Positions 42,460 through 51,018 of a DNA stretch of 64,000 nucleotides are shown here, piece after piece. Within the stretch, counting starts at the first letter, position 1. Every line of letters begins with the position of its first letter. Source of the DNA: Bryobacterales bacterium (GTDB taxonomy: Bacteria > Acidobacteriota > Terriglobia > Bryobacterales > Bryobacteraceae). Under the pieces are notes generated by a model. It saw nothing but the letters and a program-made list of their open reading frames with translations, was not told the DNA's origin and ran no database searches. A program made the position numbers and the translations under genes. Where the stretch lies: assembly GCA_016721425.1 (NCBI GenBank), contig JADKID010000011.1:248001-312000 (forward strand), read 5' to 3'.

Positions 42460-43707
42460 CTACTGGCCTGCCATGATATCGCGAGCGGTGATGACGACGA
42501 GCGACAAAGTTAGCACCGTGACAAGAACCACCGAGATCCAACCCACCGCATTGTAGAAAGCGTTGTTCTTCCACTTCTTCATCAGCCGCTCTTTGTTGAT
42601 CAGCAGGATCATGAAGACAAGCACAAATGGCAGCAGCGCGCCATTGAACACCTGGCTGAGCAGGATCATTTTCACCAGAGGAAAACCCGGGATCAACACA
42701 ACGCCAGCGCCCACGGCAATCAGCAGCGTGAAGAGCCAGTAGAAGATCGGCGCCTCACCGAAGCTGCGGTTGACGCCGGATTCAAAGCCCAGACCCTCAC
42801 ACACGGTGTAGGCTGTCGAGAGCGGCTGGATGCACGCGGCGAAGAGCGAGGCATTCAACAGCCCGGCGCAAAAAAGAAGAAACGCATAGTCACCAAACGG
42901 CTTGAGGCCCAGCGCGGCGTCGGTGGCGCTTTCGATGTCGCGCGGCTTCACGCTATGGATCGCGCCGGCGCAAGCCACGATGATGAAGAACGCGATGACG
43001 GACATCGCAATGCAGCCCACTACCACCTCAATCCGGCTCTCGGCATAATCCTTCGCGCTAATGCCCTTCTCCACCACCGCCGCCTGCAGGTAAAACTGCA
43101 TCCAAGGAGCTACCGATGTGCCCACCATGCCCACCAGCATCGTCAGGTAGCCGGGCTCAAACATCAAAACCGGCTTCACCGTATACAGCGCGGCTTCCTT
43201 CCAATCCGGCTTCACCATGATGCCCGACGCGATGTAACACACGTAAAGCGCCGTCGCGAACAGGAACACCTTCTCCACCCGGGCATACGTCCCCTTGACG
43301 ATCAGCAGCCAGACCAGCACGGCGGCAATTGGAACGGAGAAGTACCGGCTGATGTGAAACAGCTCCAGCGCGCTGGCAATGCCCGCGAAATTGGCCATCA
43401 CGTTGGTCATGTTGGCGGCCACCAGGGCGGCCATCATGAAGAACGTCGTCCGCAGCCCGTACTCTTCACGGATCAGATCCGACAGTCCCTTGCCCGTCAC
43501 CGCGCCCATGCGCGAGCCCATCTCCTGCGTCACCACCAGCAACAGCGTGATGGGGGCCAGGGTCCACAGAGGCAGATAACCGAACTTGGCGCCCGCCTGG
43601 GAATACGTAAAGATGCCACCGGCGTCGTTATCGACCATGGCCGTGATGAAGCCCGGCCCGATCACCGAGAAGAACACGATCCAGTGGTATTTGAAGCGCT
43701 TGAACAC
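42460..43707 (-). CDS. Nramp-related divalent metal transporter, predicted Mg2+ transporter
   Basis: A 415-residue, roughly 11-helix transporter of the Nramp (LeuT-fold) superfamily. Helix 1 reads FSVIGPGFITAMVDNDAGGI, where classical Mn/Fe Nramps have DPGN. Helix 6 reads VGMVGTSVAPWMQFYLQ, where the classical metal-binding Met of the MPH motif is Ala. Replacement of this Met, together with Gly in place of the usual Asn in helix 1, is described for Nramp-related Mg2+ transporters. The upstream gene, overlapping by one base (TAGTG), has MgtE-N and CBS domains, also pointing to Mg2+. The start is GTG 43707. Substrate assignment remains inference. Confidence 0.85.
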   Translation of the reverse strand: MFKRFKYHWIVFFSVIGPGFITAMVDNDAGGIFTYSQAGAKFGYLPLWTLAPITLLLVVTQEMGSRMGAVTGKGLSDLIREEYGLRTTFFMMAALVAANMTNVMANFAGIASALELFHISRYFSVPIAAVLVWLLIVKGTYARVEKVFLFATALYVCYIASGIMVKPDWKEAALYTVKPVLMFEPGYLTMLVGMVGTSVAPWMQFYLQAAVVEKGISAKDYAESRIEVVVGCIAMSVIAFFIIVACAGAIHSVKPRDIESATDAALGLKPFGDYAFLLFCAGLLNASLFAACIQPLSTAYTVCEGLGFESGVNRSFGEAPIFYWLFTLLIAVGAGVVLIPGFPLVKMILLSQVFNGALLPFVLVFMILLINKERLMKKWKNNAFYNAVGWISVVLVTVLTLSLVVITARDIMAGQ

Positions 43708-44957
43708 TATTTGCGCCTCAGGACAGAGATCACGTCGTCGGCCGTGACCACGCCGGCCATGCGGCCCTCGTCATCCACCACTGGAAGCGTCAAAATGTTG
43801 TACCGGTCGAACAGCTCCAGTACCTTGCGAGACTTGGCGCCCGCCTTCGCCTTGATCACCTCGGCATCCACAATCAGCTCCGCCAGCGGCGTAGCCGGGC
43901 GTGCCAGGAACACCCGCGCCACCGGCAGCGCCGCCTTCAGACGCCCATCGAGGTCGGTCACGAAAAGTGTGGTCACCACGTCTACCAGATCCTGATTCTG
44001 GCGCAACGCATCCAGCGCATCGGCCACCGTCGCCAGCTCATGCAGCGCCACATACTCCGTGTTCATCATGCCGCCGGCGGTGTCTTCGTCGTACTCCAGC
44101 AGTTCCTCGACGTCCGCCTTGGGCTCGCCTTCCATCTCTTCCAGGATCTCGTCGCTCGTCTCCTCGTGGAGTTCGTTCAGGGCGTCGGCCGCCTCGTCCG
44201 GATCCATCTCCTCCAGAATGTCGGCCGCCACTTCGGCCTCCAGCGACTCCAGGATCTGCGCCTGCACCTCCGGCTCCATCTCGGAGAGCGCCTCCGCGGC
44301 CGACTCCGGATCGATCGCCTCGAAAATCGCCTCGCGGTCCTCTGGGCTGAGATCTTCCACGATATCGGCCAGATCGGCCGGGTGCATCTTCTCCAGGGGC
44401 GCCATCGAGATGTTCAGCCGCAAACGGCGTTGCGGATCCGGCTCCACAATGTTGCACAAATCCCAGCGGATCGAGTTGGGCGGGATGCGCCGCTGCAAGG
44501 CGCGGATGGCGCGCCGCGGCATCGTGCCCTGCACCAGACGCCGGAAGATGCTCCGCAACCCGATGTCCACCTCCAGCACGTGGAGCGCGTCGTGGTCGCC
44601 CTCACGCACGATGTCAAATGTGACATCGTTCACACGGACCACCTTCCGGCCCTGAGAATCGATGATCTGCTGGTCCAGCAGGTCGCGCACCAGTCGCAAG
44701 TGATATTCGTCGGAATGAAAAGGAGTGAGTTGTTCGTCTTTGAGAAAGATGCCGTCCAGGCTGATGGAGGCAATCTGATCCTGCCGCACCGCAATCCAGG
44801 AATAGCCGCTGCCGCCGCCAATAATATAACGGTCCACACGCAGGGGATGGACCACCGGCGACAGCGCTGCATCGCGCACCCGGCCCAGGACTCGGCGTTT
44901 CAGATCATAGATCTTCAAGCCGAGGAGTTCGGTGAGGAAAAGAATCTGTTCCGCCAT
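43707..44957 (-). CDS. Soluble PRC-barrel/MgtE-N/CBS regulatory protein
   Basis: A 416-residue cytosolic protein with no membrane segment. Residues 1-80 form a PRC-barrel-like domain (LTELLGLKIYDLKRRVLGRV). A second such region follows (LLDQQIIDSQGRKVVRVNDV). The MgtE-N domain lies around 190-285: LEKMHPADLADIVEDLS, EAIDPESAAEALSEMEP, ADILEEMDPDEAADAL. The CBS pair follows (about 290-416), beginning at EEDTAGGMMNTEYV-like sequence and ending in GVVTADDVISVLRRK. In MgtE channels these domains sense Mg2+ and gate the pore; here the pore domain is missing and an Nramp-like transporter follows directly, so this is likely its sensor/regulator. Confidence 0.88.
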   Translation of the reverse strand: MAEQILFLTELLGLKIYDLKRRVLGRVRDAALSPVVHPLRVDRYIIGGGSGYSWIAVRQDQIASISLDGIFLKDEQLTPFHSDEYHLRLVRDLLDQQIIDSQGRKVVRVNDVTFDIVREGDHDALHVLEVDIGLRSIFRRLVQGTMPRRAIRALQRRIPPNSIRWDLCNIVEPDPQRRLRLNISMAPLEKMHPADLADIVEDLSPEDREAIFEAIDPESAAEALSEMEPEVQAQILESLEAEVAADILEEMDPDEAADALNELHEETSDEILEEMEGEPKADVEELLEYDEDTAGGMMNTEYVALHELATVADALDALRQNQDLVDVVTTLFVTDLDGRLKAALPVARVFLARPATPLAELIVDAEVIKAKAGAKSRKVLELFDRYNILTLPVVDDEGRMAGVVTADDVISVLRRK

Positions 44958-45035
44958 CCGCCATCGCAGCCTCCAGGCTCAATCCCACTATCTCCCACGC
45001 ATGGTCCGGAAGGCAACGCGGGCCGGCGGATTCAC

Positions 45036-45070
45036 CAAAAATAAACCGGACGCCGCGAGGGCGCCCGGTT
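45036..45070 (-). terminator. Rho-independent terminator of the porin gene
   Basis: Stem AACCGGGCGCC/GGCGTCCGGTT (read on the minus strand, one mismatch, loop CTCGC) is followed by TTTATTTTTGG. It starts 26 bases after the porin stop and precedes the MgtE-N gene. Confidence 0.85.
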
Positions 45071-45095
45071 CGTCAAGCTGAAACTGGCCCAAAAC

Positions 45096-46256
45096 CTAGG
45101 GCTTGGCGCCGCCGAAGCTGAACATTCCAGGCTTCATCACCATGATCATGCTGACGATGAAGAGGTTCTGATGCTTGGACTTACCCGGCTCCTGGCCCAC
45201 CTGGAAGTAGGGCTGATCCGACCAGTCTTTGCGAAACTCGGCGCGGCTGATAAAGCTCTCGTTGAACTTCCACTCCGCCGTCCCCGTGAACTCCTTGAAC
45301 GCCTGCGGTGTGCCGGTCCAGAAGCCGTCCCTGTCGCTGTAGTACTCAATGCGCGGGGAGAAGGCCAGGTGGCTGTTCACCGCAAAGCGCGCCGCCCCCG
45401 CCATGCCCCAGAACGTCCCAGATCCGCCGCCGGCATACTTGTTGTTGCCGATGTCCAGGTTGTAGTAGTACGAGATCTTGCTGGTGGGCGTGCCCGTGAT
45501 CGCCAGATCGTAGAAGTTGCGCCAGCCCTTGTTGTTGTTGCTGTTCTCCGGCCCGGCATAGTAGTTGTTCGCAATCACAACCTTACCCAGCGTGTTGACG
45601 CTGGTGAAGCCGAAGCTCTTTCCACTGTTGTTATCCCTCATCACGTTCCAACCCGTAATCGCCTGGGCGCCCACCGTCCAGTTCGGCCGGATCGGCGCCG
45701 TGGCGCGCAGCCCAACGTGGTAGTAGGGGCCAAACGCAAACAGCAGCGAGCGCGAGTAGTTCCAGTTCAGGTGGCTCTCCGTCACCTCCGCCCCGGCGCT
45801 GGTGACAAACTTGCCGAAGTCGAGCTGCAGACCCTTCCACGCCGCAGGCTTCAGCGTCACATACGCATTCAGCAGGTGGCGGGACCAGTCCGTGTGCTTC
45901 GGCTCAGAGATAAAGAACGAATCGTACGTGCGGCCCCAGCCGAAATCCACGCGGAAACCAATCGGCTTCGGGTCATACGAAAACGAGCCGGAGGCGCTGT
46001 TGAGACTCATCTTGTTCGCCGTGATGTTCAGCGCCTGCAACTGCGAAAAGCGGCTCGACGGCTCGTTGTAGTTCTGGTTGTAGTAGCCATCCACGTATCC
46101 GCTGGCGCTGAATCCCTTGTAAGTCCAGGCGGTGGCGGGAGCCGGCTCTGGCTCCGGCGCGGGAGGCGGTGTTGCGGGCGCGGCCGGCGGGGTTGAGGTC
46201 TGAGCTGAGAGACCAAGACAGAACAGAGTGAGAAAAAGCAGGCCGTGGTAACGCAT
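45096..46256 (-). CDS. Outer-membrane porin (putative beta-barrel porin-2 family)
   Basis: A 386-residue exported barrel. Signal peptide (MRYHGLLFLTLFCLGLSAQ) is followed by a Pro/Ala-rich linker (PPAAPATPPPAPEPEPAP) and a barrel beginning FSASGYVDGYYNQNYNEPS. Further hallmarks are FGWGRTYDSFFISEP, LQLDFGKFVTSAGAEV, and FSPRIEYYSDRDGF. ATG 46256 is chosen over 46388 because it places the signal peptide at the N-terminus, with AGGA a dozen bases upstream. A strong terminator lies immediately downstream. It is divergent from the MATE pump gene, with a 246-bp gap that shows no gene. Confidence 0.87.
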   Translation of the reverse strand: MRYHGLLFLTLFCLGLSAQTSTPPAAPATPPPAPEPEPAPATAWTYKGFSASGYVDGYYNQNYNEPSSRFSQLQALNITANKMSLNSASGSFSYDPKPIGFRVDFGWGRTYDSFFISEPKHTDWSRHLLNAYVTLKPAAWKGLQLDFGKFVTSAGAEVTESHLNWNYSRSLLFAFGPYYHVGLRATAPIRPNWTVGAQAITGWNVMRDNNSGKSFGFTSVNTLGKVVIANNYYAGPENSNNNKGWRNFYDLAITGTPTSKISYYYNLDIGNNKYAGGGSGTFWGMAGAARFAVNSHLAFSPRIEYYSDRDGFWTGTPQAFKEFTGTAEWKFNESFISRAEFRKDWSDQPYFQVGQEPGKSKHQNLFIVSMIMVMKPGMFSFGGAKP

Positions 46257-46502
46257 GTCGATGAGTCTTTCCTGTGACAGTTGAGATCTTTGCCACACCG
46301 GCGTCGCCGACAGGGGGAGGCGGTGCTGCCAAACAAGCGGTTGCGGCGACATCGGAAAGTCCAGGGATGCCGCTGACGGGAGGAACAACCGTAGTGTTAG
46401 TGAGTATGAAATGATTTCGGCCCAGTGACAAATCGAGAGTTTTTATCGAGTCCATCAGCGCCCTGCAATGCCGGCAGCCACACTGGCCGCTACACTGGAG
46501 AA

Positions 46503-47900
46503 ATGCCGGATTCCGGGGGCGGTCTATGGCGCGACATCCGCGACGCTATCGCGGGCGCCGAACGCGATTACACCAGCGAGCCGCTCTCCCGCGCCATCCT
46601 CATGCTGGCCGTGCCCATGGTGCTGGAAATGTGCATGGAATCGCTCTTCGGCATCGTGAATATCTTCTGGGTAGCGCACCTCGGCTCCGATACCGTGGCG
46701 GCCGTTGGCCTCACCGAGTCGATGCTCACCATTCTCTTCTCCATCGCCCTCGGTGTCTCTATGGCGACCACCGCCATGGTGGCCCGGCGCACCGGCGAGA
46801 AGGATCCGGAGGGAGCCTCCGTGGCCGCCGTCCAGGCCATTCTCCTGGGCTTGGTGCTCTCCCTGGTGATTGCCATTCCCGGCGTCCTCTTCGCCCCCGC
46901 GCTGCTCCAGACTATGGGCGGCACGCCCGCTGTCATCGGCCACGGACGTCTCTACACCGCCATCGTGCTCGGCTCTTCCCCCAGCATTATGCTGCTGTTT
47001 CTGATGAATGCCATCTTCCGCGGCGCCGGTGACGCCGCCATCGCCATGCGCGTCCTTTGGGCCGCCAACCTGCTCAACATGGTGCTCGATCCCTGCCTCA
47101 TCTACGGCTTGGGACCCTTCCCGGCCCTGGGCGTCACCGGCGCCGCCATCGCCACCGCCATCAGCCGCACCGTGGGCGTAGGGCTCCAGTTCTGGGTGTT
47201 CTTCCGCTCCGGCAGCCGCATCACCGTCGCCCGCCGCCACTTGCGCGTGGATCTCCCCATCCTGCGCCGCCTCTCCCGCATCTCCGCCACCGGCATGTTG
47301 CAGTTTCTCATCGCCCATGCCAGTTGGGTGGCGCTGGTGCGCGTCATTGCATCGTCGGGCAGTGCGGCGCTCGCCGGCTATACCATCGCCATTCGCATTA
47401 TCATCTTCTCCCTGCTGCCCTCCTGGGGGTTGGCCAATGCTGCCGCCACGCTGGTGGGGCAGAACCTCGGCGCGCGCGAGCCCGGCCGCGCCGAGCAGTC
47501 CGTCTGGCGCTGCGGATTCTACAACATGGTGTTTCTGGGTCTCATCGGCGCCGTTTTCATCGCCATGCCGGATCCGCTCATCCGGCTGTTCAGTACCGAA
47601 CCGGAAGTGGTCCGCTTTGGCGCCGAGTGCCTCCGCGTCATCAGCTACGGCTATCTCTTCTATGCCTACGGCATGGTGATGGTGCAGGCCTTCAACGGCG
47701 CGGGCGATACCACCACGCCCACACTGATCAACCTGGGCTGCTACTGGTGCTTCCAGATCCCGCTCGCCTGGCTGCTCGCCATCCACTGGGGACAGGGCGC
47801 CCACGGGGCGTTCTGGGCAGTGCCCGCCGCCGAATCCGCCCTCGCCGTCTCAGGCGTTCTGATGTTTCGCCGCGGTACCTGGAAAAAGCAGAGGATCTGA
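46503..47900 (+). CDS. MATE-family efflux transporter
   Basis: A 465-residue, 12-helix cation-coupled multidrug exporter. The first helix region includes RAILMLAVPMVLEMCMESLFGIVNIFWVAHLG; VGLTESMLTILFSIALGVSMATTAMVARRTGEKD and MNAIFRGAGDAAIAMRVLWAANLLNMVLDP are typical MATE segments. The second half repeats the fold. The start ATG 46503 follows GGAGAA closely; an upstream in-frame start at 46425 would add a hydrophilic leader and is not preferred. It is followed by a hydrolase gene 24 bases downstream. Substrate unknown. Confidence 0.92.
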   Translation: MPDSGGGLWRDIRDAIAGAERDYTSEPLSRAILMLAVPMVLEMCMESLFGIVNIFWVAHLGSDTVAAVGLTESMLTILFSIALGVSMATTAMVARRTGEKDPEGASVAAVQAILLGLVLSLVIAIPGVLFAPALLQTMGGTPAVIGHGRLYTAIVLGSSPSIMLLFLMNAIFRGAGDAAIAMRVLWAANLLNMVLDPCLIYGLGPFPALGVTGAAIATAISRTVGVGLQFWVFFRSGSRITVARRHLRVDLPILRRLSRISATGMLQFLIAHASWVALVRVIASSGSAALAGYTIAIRIIIFSLLPSWGLANAAATLVGQNLGAREPGRAEQSVWRCGFYNMVFLGLIGAVFIAMPDPLIRLFSTEPEVVRFGAECLRVISYGYLFYAYGMVMVQAFNGAGDTTTPTLINLGCYWCFQIPLAWLLAIHWGQGAHGAFWAVPAAESALAVSGVLMFRRGTWKKQRI

Positions 47901-47924
47901 CCGCCACGCATCGCTGACAATGAA

Positions 47925-48566
47925 ATGGTGAAGCCCAAGGTTGGACTGACATTTCGATTTGAGATCAAGGCCGTGCCCTACCGCCAGGCGCTGCGCGATG
48001 TGGGCCTGGAAGTGGTGGATCTCACCCCGGAGACCCCCGCCGCTACCCTCGCCGGACTCTCCGGCCTGGTCCTCAGCGGCGGCTCCGACATCGAGCCTGG
48101 GCGCTACGGCCAGGCCATGCTCGGCACGCGCGATCCGGACCCCGAGCGCGACGAACTGGAACTCCGCCTGGCGAACGAGGCCCTCGCTATCGGGATGCCC
48201 CTGCTCGCCATCTGCCGCGGCATGCAACTACTCAATGTTGCGCTCGGCGGCACACTGCACCAGGACATCGGCGAGGCGCACACGCTGAAACCGCCGGTGC
48301 TCCACCGCGTCGACATCGTCCCCGGCACGCGCCTCCACGCCATCCTCGGCGATAGCGTCGATACCAACTCCCGCCACCATCAGGCGGTGGACGAGCTCGC
48401 GCCCGGCCTGCTCCGCTCCGGCATCGTGTCCGACGGCGAGACGGTGGAGGGTATCGAGAAGCCCGGCCAGCCCTTCGTCCTCGGCGTCCAGTGGCACCCC
48501 GAGGATCTCCCCGATCGCCGCCTCTTCCAGGCCTTCGCCTCTGCCGTCCTACACTGGAAGCAGTAG
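47925..48566 (+). CDS. Gamma-glutamyl-gamma-aminobutyrate hydrolase-like protein (peptidase C26)
   Basis: A 213-residue class I glutamine-amidotransferase-fold hydrolase. The nucleophile Cys is in LAICRGMQLLNVALGGTLHQD, the nucleophile elbow of the family. The His-Glu pair is in GVQWHPED. An oxyanion/substrate loop reads VLSGGSDIEPGRYG. There is no signal peptide. PuuD-like enzymes release GABA or glutamate from gamma-glutamyl conjugates, but family members vary. It lies between the MATE pump and dinG-like helicase, all on the same strand; its stop is 2 bases before the helicase TTG. Confidence 0.88.
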   Translation: MVKPKVGLTFRFEIKAVPYRQALRDVGLEVVDLTPETPAATLAGLSGLVLSGGSDIEPGRYGQAMLGTRDPDPERDELELRLANEALAIGMPLLAICRGMQLLNVALGGTLHQDIGEAHTLKPPVLHRVDIVPGTRLHAILGDSVDTNSRHHQAVDELAPGLLRSGIVSDGETVEGIEKPGQPFVLGVQWHPEDLPDRRLFQAFASAVLHWKQ

Positions 48567-48568
48567 CC

Positions 48569-50497
48569 TTGCCTCGCGCACTCAATGTTCGTCAGTTCTT
48601 CTCCCGCAACGGCGCGCTCGCCGAGGCACATACCAACTACGAATTCCGCTCCGGCCAATTGGAAATGGCCCTGGCCGTGGAATCCGCCCTCACCGAGAAG
48701 CGCCACCTCATCGTCGAGGCCGGCACTGGCACCGGCAAGACCCTCGCCTACCTCGTCCCCGCCATCCTCTCCGGCAAGCGGGTCATCCTCTCCACCGGCA
48801 CCAAGAATCTCCAGGAGCAGCTCTTCTTCAAGGACATCCCCTTCCTGGCCCAGTTCTTCCCGGATGGCATCCGCGCCTGCTACATGAAGGGGCGCAACAA
48901 CTACGCCTGCCGCCAGAAAATCTACGACGCCGAACGCGAGCCCATCCTCAGCGGCCTCGAAGAGGTCTCTGATTTCGCCATCATCCGCGAATGGGAGCAG
49001 ACCACCGAAAGCGGTGATCGCTCCTCCATCCCCAATCTCCCCGATGGCTCCTCCGCCTGGGCCAAAATGGACGCCCGTGGCGATCTGTGCAGCGGCCAGA
49101 AATGCCCCAGCTTCGAGCGCTGCTTCATCACGCAGATGCACCAGCGCGCCATGGAATCCGACATCATCGTCGTCAACCATCACCTCTTCTTCGCCGATCT
49201 GGCCATGAAAGAAGAGGATTTCGGCGCCATTCTGCCCGAGTATGCCGCCGTCGTGTTCGACGAGGCACACGAGCTGGAAGACGTCGCCGGCCAGTACTTT
49301 GGCCTCTCCATCTCCTCCAATCAGATCGAGGATCTGCGCCGCGACGTGCTTGCCATCGCCCGCCGCAAGGAGTTCCTCAGCCACGATCTCGAACAGATCC
49401 TCACCATTCTCCAGGATCACGCCGATCGCTTCTTCCGCCTCTTCCCCCAAAACGAAGGGCGCATGGGCTTTGCCGGGCACGATCACTTTCTCGACGAGCA
49501 CTCCGAGCAATACGGCCACTTCTGCTCGGTGCTCGAGTTGCTCGCTGCCCACCTGTCGCTCGTCCGCGACGCGCCCGACGAAGTGGCGCCGCTCCACCGC
49601 CGCGCGCTCACGCTCCGCGAGAATCTGATGCGCTGGATGAAGGGCGCCGATCGCGACTACGTCTATTGGATCGAGCGCCGCGGCCGCGGCGTCTACCTCC
49701 AAGCCACGCCCATTGATGTCTCGCTCCTGCTGCGCGACCGCCTCTTCTCCCAGATCCCCGTCGCCATCCTCACCTCGGCAACCCTCGCCGTCGGCGAGAA
49801 GTTCGATTACGTCCGCGAGCGCCTCGGTCTGGAGGGCGCCCGCGAACTGATCGTCCCCAGCCATTTCGAGTATCAAAAGCAGGCTCTGCTCTACGTCCCG
49901 CACCACCTGCCGGACGTCCGCACGCCGGCCTTCACCCAGGCCGCCGCCGATGAGGTCAGTGTCATCCTCCGCCACAGCCGCGGCCGCGCTTTTGTCCTCT
50001 TCACCAGCTACAACCAGATGCGCACCATCCACGACATGGTGGAGCCCGATCTCGATTACCCCGTCCTGATGCAGGGCGCCGCGCCCCAACGCGTGCTGCT
50101 GGAGCAGTTCCGCAAAACGCCCCACTGCGTGCTCTTCGCCACGTCGTCCTTCTGGCAAGGCGTGGACGTGCAGGGCGATCAGCTCTCCTGTGTGATCATC
50201 GATAAGCTCCCCTTCGCCGTGCCCAGCGATCCCGTCGTCTCAGCGCGCGTCCGCGCCATCGAGGCCGCCGGCGGTAAGCCGTTCTTCGATTACCAGGTGC
50301 CCCAGGCCGCCATCGTCCTCAAGCAGGGCTTCGGCCGCCTGATCCGCAGCCGCACGGACCGCGGCGTACTCGCCCTGCTAGACAACCGCATCACCCGCAA
50401 TCGCTACGGCCAGATCTTCTTCGATTCCCTGCCGCCCTACCGCTTCACCACCGTGTTGAGCGACGTGGAGAAGTTCTTCGACGACGACCTCTCGTAA
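48569..50497 (+). CDS. dinG: DinG/YoaA-like ATP-dependent DNA helicase with Fe-S cluster
   Basis: A 642-residue superfamily 2 XPD-like helicase. Walker A is AGTGTGKT (51-58), DEAH box is VFDEAHELEDVAG, and motif VI is in QGFGRLIRSRTDRG. Cys114, 174, 179 and 185 (NYACRQK, LCSGQKCPSFERC) form the Fe-S cluster-binding set of XPD/DinG. The start is not ATG; TTG 48569 follows the preceding stop by two bases and the GGAAG stretch at the right distance, and no ATG precedes the conserved N-terminus. Likely unwinds 5' overhang or R-loop/G4-type substrates in repair, as known for DinG. Confidence 0.9.
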   Translation: MPRALNVRQFFSRNGALAEAHTNYEFRSGQLEMALAVESALTEKRHLIVEAGTGTGKTLAYLVPAILSGKRVILSTGTKNLQEQLFFKDIPFLAQFFPDGIRACYMKGRNNYACRQKIYDAEREPILSGLEEVSDFAIIREWEQTTESGDRSSIPNLPDGSSAWAKMDARGDLCSGQKCPSFERCFITQMHQRAMESDIIVVNHHLFFADLAMKEEDFGAILPEYAAVVFDEAHELEDVAGQYFGLSISSNQIEDLRRDVLAIARRKEFLSHDLEQILTILQDHADRFFRLFPQNEGRMGFAGHDHFLDEHSEQYGHFCSVLELLAAHLSLVRDAPDEVAPLHRRALTLRENLMRWMKGADRDYVYWIERRGRGVYLQATPIDVSLLLRDRLFSQIPVAILTSATLAVGEKFDYVRERLGLEGARELIVPSHFEYQKQALLYVPHHLPDVRTPAFTQAAADEVSVILRHSRGRAFVLFTSYNQMRTIHDMVEPDLDYPVLMQGAAPQRVLLEQFRKTPHCVLFATSSFWQGVDVQGDQLSCVIIDKLPFAVPSDPVVSARVRAIEAAGGKPFFDYQVPQAAIVLKQGFGRLIRSRTDRGVLALLDNRITRNRYGQIFFDSLPPYRFTTVLSDVEKFFDDDLS

Positions 50498-50542
50498 CCG
50501 CCCCTCTACTAACTCCATCGTGGGGCGGGCGCCCTCGCCCGC

Positions 50543-50562
50543 GCGGGTCCCCCAGGACCCGC
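50543..50562. repeat. GC-rich inverted repeat (REP-like)
   Basis: An 8-bp perfect stem GCGGGTCC/GGACCCGC with a CCCA loop, located 45 bases after the dinG stop, with additional GGGCG/CGCCC arms just upstream. No T-run follows, so it is not a simple terminator. Copies elsewhere in the genome would confirm a REP element. Confidence 0.4.
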
Positions 50563-50946
50563 CCGCGGCAAGTCGATGATCGGATGCGAGCCCGACCGCC
50601 GCCCGCCCCCCCCGCCCGTCTCCGAGCCGCGACCGTCAGGGAGCGGTTTTCCCCGAAACTCCAGAGCCAGTCACAAGGGTATTTTCCCTTTATTGACAAC
50701 CACTTAACTCCACAAGCCCTTGACACCCCATGCTAACGTGATCTTAGGGGATGACCCGCTGGCCAGCTTCGATCCCTTCGCCTAAAGTAGAGCGGCAGCC
50801 CCATGGCGTGGGCTGTTTCCTACGCGGGCCGCCGTTTAGGACGGCGCGCACAAACCGGTTTTGTCCCGATCAGCTCGATAAATACGGGGCCTTTTCGAAG
50901 GCCCCGGGCGAATACAAGTCAGAAATCGCCTTCGGTAAGGAAAAGA

Positions 50947-50981
50947 GGCCCGGTCTGCTCCCAATGGGAGCCAACCGGGCC
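50947..50981. terminator. Bidirectional-looking terminator hairpin after the actin-like gene
   Basis: Arms GGCCCGGT and ACCGGGCC flank an inner hairpin (GCTCCC/GGGAGC). Read on the minus strand it ends with CTCTTTTCC, after the actin-like gene stop. A shorter T-run exists on the plus side (CCTTTCAT). Confidence 0.75.
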
Positions 50982-51018
50982 TTTCATACTGGCCGTAGTG
51001 CGTCTGGACTCAGACCAA

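Larger units (their letters stand above)
50498..51018. other. 521-bp intergenic region with several hairpins, possible ncRNA
   Basis: No coding pattern is seen. The first 75 bases carry a GC-rich inverted repeat (stem GCGGGTCC/GGACCCGC, loop CCCA, 50543-50562) of REP-like appearance. Two TTGACA hexamers lie at 50693 and 50720, without good -10 boxes. Then come a CAGCCC/GGGCTG hairpin (50796-50815), CGCCGT/ACGGCG (50830-50846), and GGGGCCTT with a UUCG tetraloop and its complement (50886-50905). A terminator-like hairpin is at 50947-50981. It does not match tmRNA, SRP or RNase P RNA by eye. Confidence 0.55.

Noticed and set aside
44958..45035. M-box (Mg2+) riboswitch before the MgtE-N gene
   Set aside because: The leader is under 90 bases to the terminator and has no recognisable M-box core.
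48380..50158. 592-codon minus-strand frame opposite dinG
   Set aside because: Antisense to conserved helicase motifs and low complexity.
50498..51018. tmRNA, SRP RNA or RNase P RNA in the hairpin-rich gap
   Set aside because: None of the conserved core sequences of these RNAs could be recognised.
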